A DNA stretch of 8,324 nucleotides. It comes from Opitutales bacterium. Its GTDB lineage: Bacteria > Verrucomicrobiota > Verrucomicrobiia > Opitutales > Oceanipulchritudinaceae. The stretch spans positions 1 through 8,324 of the forward strand of contig SKLD01000194.1 of the NCBI GenBank assembly GCA_007123395.1, written 5' to 3'. Shown here in pieces: positions 7,015 through 8,324 of this stretch (within the stretch, counting starts at the first letter, position 1; each line of letters begins with the position of its first letter). The translations under genes were made by a program, and so were the position numbers. Under the pieces are notes generated by a model that did not search any database, was not told the origin of the DNA, and was given only the letters and a program-made list of their open reading frames with translations.

Positions 7015-8324
7015 ATGACAACAATCGTAGACATCCGAGCGCGCGAAATCATTGATTCGCGCGGAAACCCGACCGTCGAGGTCGACGTTGAACTGGAGTC
7101 GGGCGCCGTCGGGCGCGCGGCCGTCCCCTCCGGCGCAAGCACGGGCGAGAACGAAGCCCTCGAACTCCGTGACGGCGGCCTGCGCGGCAAAGCCGCTTCC
7201 GGCATCGATACGAAGCGCTACGGCGGCAAGGGCGTCCTCAAGGCCGTGCACAATGTGCAGACGCTCATTGCCCCCGAGTTGCTCGGGATGGACGCTGTCG
7301 ACCAAGTCGGCATCGACCAAGCCATGTTCGATCTCGACGGCACCGACTCGAAGAAGAAGCTCGGCGCCAACGCCATTCTCGGCGTCTCCATGGCCACGGC
7401 CAAGGCCGCCGCCACGGCCCTCGACCTGCCGCTCTTCCGCTATATCGGTGGCACCAATGCCAAGGTGCTGCCTGTGCCCATGATGAACATCATGAACGGC
7501 GGCGCGCACTCCGACGCGCCTATCGATATTCAGGAATTTATGATCATGCCGGTCGGAGCGGACAGCTTCCGCGAGGCCCTCCGCATGGGCGCCGAGATTT
7601 TCCACGCTCTCAAGGCCGTCCTCAAGGCGGGCGGGCTTTCCACAGCCGTCGGCGACGAAGGCGGCTTCGCCCCGGCCCTCGCGAGCAATGAAGCGGCGCT
7701 CGACGTCATCGCCAAGGCCGTGAAGAACGCCGGCTACAAGCTTGGCACCGACATTGTCTTCGCCTTGGATGTCGCCGCGAGTGAGTTCTACGACAAAAAG
7801 AAGAAGAAATACGTCTTCAGCAAGAGTGACGGCTCCGAGCGCACCAGCGACGAGATGGTCGACTTCCTCGCCGGCCTCTGCGAAAAGTATCCGATTCTCT
7901 CCATCGAGGACGGCTGCGACGAAGCCGACTGGGCGGGCTGGAAGACACTCACAGACCGCCTCGGCGAAGAGGTGCAACTCGTCGGCGACGATCTCTTTGT
8001 CACCAATACCAAGTTTCTCCAGAAGGGCATCGATCTCGGCGTGGCCACCTCGATCCTCGTCAAGGTCAACCAGATCGGCTCGCTCACCGAGACCCTCGAC
8101 GCCGTCGAACTGGCCAAGGAACACGGCTACACCAGCGTGCTCTCCCACCGCTCCGGCGAGACGGAGGACTACACTATCGCCGATATCGCCGTGGCCACCA
8201 ACTGCGGCCAGATCAAGACCGGTTCGCTCAGCCGCTCCGACCGCATTGCCAAATACAACCAGCTCCTCCGCATCGAGGAGGATCTCGGCGAGAGCGCGCT
8301 CTATGCCGGCCGCAGCGTGCTGCG
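7015..8324 (+). CDS. eno: enolase (phosphopyruvate hydratase), 3' end cut by the window
   Basis: Enolase converts 2-phosphoglycerate to phosphoenolpyruvate in glycolysis, with Mg2+. The frame is open from the ATG at 7015 to the last base, giving 436 codons; enolases are usually 420-435 residues and the visible end ('LYAGRSVL') is the usual C-terminus, so only a few codons should be missing. Family signatures seen: 'IIDSRGNPTVEV' (12-23), the mobile loop 'VPSGASTGE' (37-45), 'QEFMIMPVGA' with E174, 'GDEGGFAP' with E215, Mg ligands D252 ('ALDVAASEFYD'), E298 ('SIEDG') and D325 ('VGDD'), catalytic K350 ('LVKVNQIGSL'), 'SHRSGETED' with H378, and K401 ('QIKTGS'). The version 'NGGAHSDAPIDIQEFMIMPV' recalls enolases of chlamydiae and Bacteroidetes, rather than the 'HADNNVD' form of Escherichia coli. 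An in-frame ATG at 7003 would add four residues (MHFG). The N-terminus fits 7015; neither has a strong ribosome binding site. It is transcribed divergently from deoB. Confidence 0.97.
   Translation, partial: MTTIVDIRAREIIDSRGNPTVEVDVELESGAVGRAAVPSGASTGENEALELRDGGLRGKAASGIDTKRYGGKGVLKAVHNVQTLIAPELLGMDAVDQVGIDQAMFDLDGTDSKKKLGANAILGVSMATAKAAATALDLPLFRYIGGTNAKVLPVPMMNIMNGGAHSDAPIDIQEFMIMPVGADSFREALRMGAEIFHALKAVLKAGGLSTAVGDEGGFAPALASNEAALDVIAKAVKNAGYKLGTDIVFALDVAASEFYDKKKKKYVFSKSDGSERTSDEMVDFLAGLCEKYPILSIEDGCDEADWAGWKTLTDRLGEEVQLVGDDLFVTNTKFLQKGIDLGVATSILVKVNQIGSLTETLDAVELAKEHGYTSVLSHRSGETEDYTIADIAVATNCGQIKTGSLSRSDRIAKYNQLLRIEEDLGESALYAGRSVL

Noticed and set aside
5937..7055. 372-codon open frame on the plus strand opposite deoB
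   Set aside because: It is antisense to the phosphopentomutase active-site motifs and runs into the start of eno; no family was recognised in it.
7795..7810. A-rich run in eno encoding five lysines, considered as a frameshift site
   Set aside because: Enolases often have a Lys/Glu-rich stretch at this point, the frame continues intact, and there is no classic slippery heptamer with a downstream structure.
6871..8148. 425-codon open frame on the minus strand opposite eno
   Set aside because: The plus strand carries an unmistakable enolase with every catalytic residue. The antisense frame has no recognisable domain and is a mirror effect of GC-rich codon use. It would also overlap the start of deoB.

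Overview
The window is about 8.3 kb of a GC-rich bacterial chromosome. It holds five protein-coding genes, two of them cut by the window edges, and no RNA gene, CRISPR array or recognisable insertion sequence. The likely source is a member of the Planctomycetota-Verrucomicrobiota-Chlamydiota (PVC) group, perhaps Verrucomicrobiota, Lentisphaerota or Kiritimatiellota. This is inferred from the aromatic-rich C-terminal module of the first gene, the SWIM-SNF2 helicase type and the enolase sequence variant. It is a judgement from memory, not a search result.

Layout. Positions 1-516 (+) hold the C-terminal end of a larger protein, ending in a Trp/Tyr-rich module with repeated 'GW(I/L)(Y/W)'-like units. 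It converges, across 46 bp, on a minus-strand gene at 563-2341 with a pRiA4b ORF-3-like domain fused to a long C-terminal region. Next comes a 447-bp gap with no convincing gene (2342-2788). Its core, 2401-2700, is only about 35% GC by hand count, inside an otherwise GC-rich window. Then come a 908-aa SNF2-family helicase with a SWIM zinc finger (2789-5515, minus) and phosphopentomutase deoB (5667-6860, minus). Divergent from deoB is enolase, eno (7015 to the window end, plus), which lacks only its last few codons.

How the genes work together. eno (lower glycolysis) and deoB (pentose phosphate from nucleoside breakdown) are housekeeping genes of central carbon metabolism. They share a divergent intergenic region of about 150 bp. 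The SNF2 helicase and the pRiA4b-type protein lie downstream of deoB on the same strand, but gaps of 151 and 447 bp suggest separate transcription units. No tight operon and no clear new multi-gene system is visible. The points most worth a second look are the AT-rich island, the pRiA4b fusion protein beside a SWIM-SNF2 helicase, and the aromatic module in the first gene.

Because the DNA is GC-rich, long open frames lie antisense to nearly every real gene, including 425 codons opposite eno. They are rejected below.
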